NCBI GenBank assembly: GCA_045546175.1
Contig: JAZQCI010000003.1
Coordinates: forward strand, 1 to 23,534
DNA: 23,534 nucleotides
Direction of reading: 5' to 3'
Source: CAG-791 sp045546175
Lineage (GTDB): Bacteria; Bacillota; Clostridia; Lachnospirales; Lachnospiraceae
Shown here: in pieces, positions 23,343-23,534 of the stretch
How positions within the stretch are numbered: position 1 is the stretch's first letter
How the letters are laid out: each line of letters starts with the position of its first letter
Notes under the pieces: generated by a model
Told to the model about the DNA's origin: nothing
The model's input: the letters and a program-made list of their open reading frames with translations, nothing else
Databases searched by the model: none
Translations under genes and position numbers: made by a program

Positions 23343-23534
23343 TCAAATAACTCCCATTCCCTTTGCCACCAGTGTGATGAAATCCTGAACATTCGTGACC
23401 ACTGTCGTCGCGCTCAGGCTCCCTCTGTCAAGGAGCTTGTTGACTACGAACTCGTCCGCGTCCACCGCATAGAAATAGACCGGGCGCACTGTCCCGTCTT
23501 TCAAGACACGGAAAGAGGGGGTCATGTTGCCGAC
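23343..23534 (-). CDS. C-terminal part of an unrecognised protein
   Basis: The frame is open from the right edge to a TGA at 23343-23345, giving about 63 residues. An ATG at 23525 is in frame, but the frame continues upstream to the edge and no ribosome site is visible in the few bases present, so this is probably the end of a longer gene. The visible part mixes short strands and helices (VRPVYFYAVDADEFVV, then TNVQDFITLVAKG). There is no signal or membrane segment. No family could be named. Confidence 0.5.
   Translation of the reverse strand, partial: VGNMTPSFRVLKDGTVRPVYFYAVDADEFVVNKLLDRGSLSATTVVTNVQDFITLVAKGMGVI

Noticed and set aside
23045..23350. 101-residue frame on the plus strand
   Set aside because: No ribosome site, begins inside the degenerate element and overlaps the end of the minus-strand gene at 23343; composition looks non-coding.

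Overview
The window looks like chromosomal DNA of a GC-rich butyrate-producing member of the Clostridia, most likely Lachnospiraceae. The reasons are a butyryl-CoA:acetate CoA-transferase-type gene, Gram-positive-style Shine-Dalgarno sequences (AGGAGG), frequent GTG/TTG starts, VanR/VanS-like two-component systems, a YfhO-type membrane protein and a membrane-anchored polysaccharide deacetylase. No ribosomal RNA, complete tRNA, CRISPR array, phage gene or transposase gene was seen. Family assignments come from reading motifs; no database search was run.

Layout: 1-2193 (minus) holds the start of a secreted Pro/Glu-rich protein, then a two-component pair (response regulator, then histidine kinase) preceded by a promoter and a long structured leader at 2194-2490. 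2647-3990 (minus) is the CoA-transferase. 4267-5595 (plus) is a thioredoxin/thioredoxin reductase pair separated by a strong hairpin. 5740-6432 (minus) is deoxyribose-phosphate aldolase, divergent from an unrecognised 84-residue protein at 6545-6799 (plus). 6906-10319 (minus) is a cobalamin-dependent methionine synthase without its reactivation domain. That domain is encoded by the separate upstream gene, and the gap between the two holds a 41-bp tandem repeat. 10552-12162 (plus) is the Ig-like/NodB polysaccharide deacetylase, convergent with a four-gene minus-strand run at 12352-17216: histidine kinase, response regulator, RsuA-type pseudouridine synthase and a large lipoprotein, the last with its own promoter inside the synthase gene. 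17440-22794 (minus) is an overlapping three-gene operon: GT-C-like membrane protein, YfhO-family protein and MTA/SAH nucleosidase. 22807-23342 holds a strong terminator and remnant-like sequence, and the window ends inside an unrecognised gene on the minus strand.

How the genes fit together: thioredoxin, the split methionine synthase and the SAH nucleosidase belong to redox and methyl-cycle housekeeping. The CoA-transferase is the terminal butyrate step. The deacetylase, the YfhO/GT-C pair, the lipoprotein and the two sensor systems all point to the cell envelope. No single textbook defence or mobile system is present. The less explained material is in the non-coding parts: a structured leader with duplicated SD-like blocks (2194-2490), a dispersed GCTCGC palindrome family (about 4.0, 12.2, 15.7 and 17.2 kb), a competing-hairpin element (17356-17427), several short tandem repeats in leaders, and the degenerate element at 22.9-23.2 kb.
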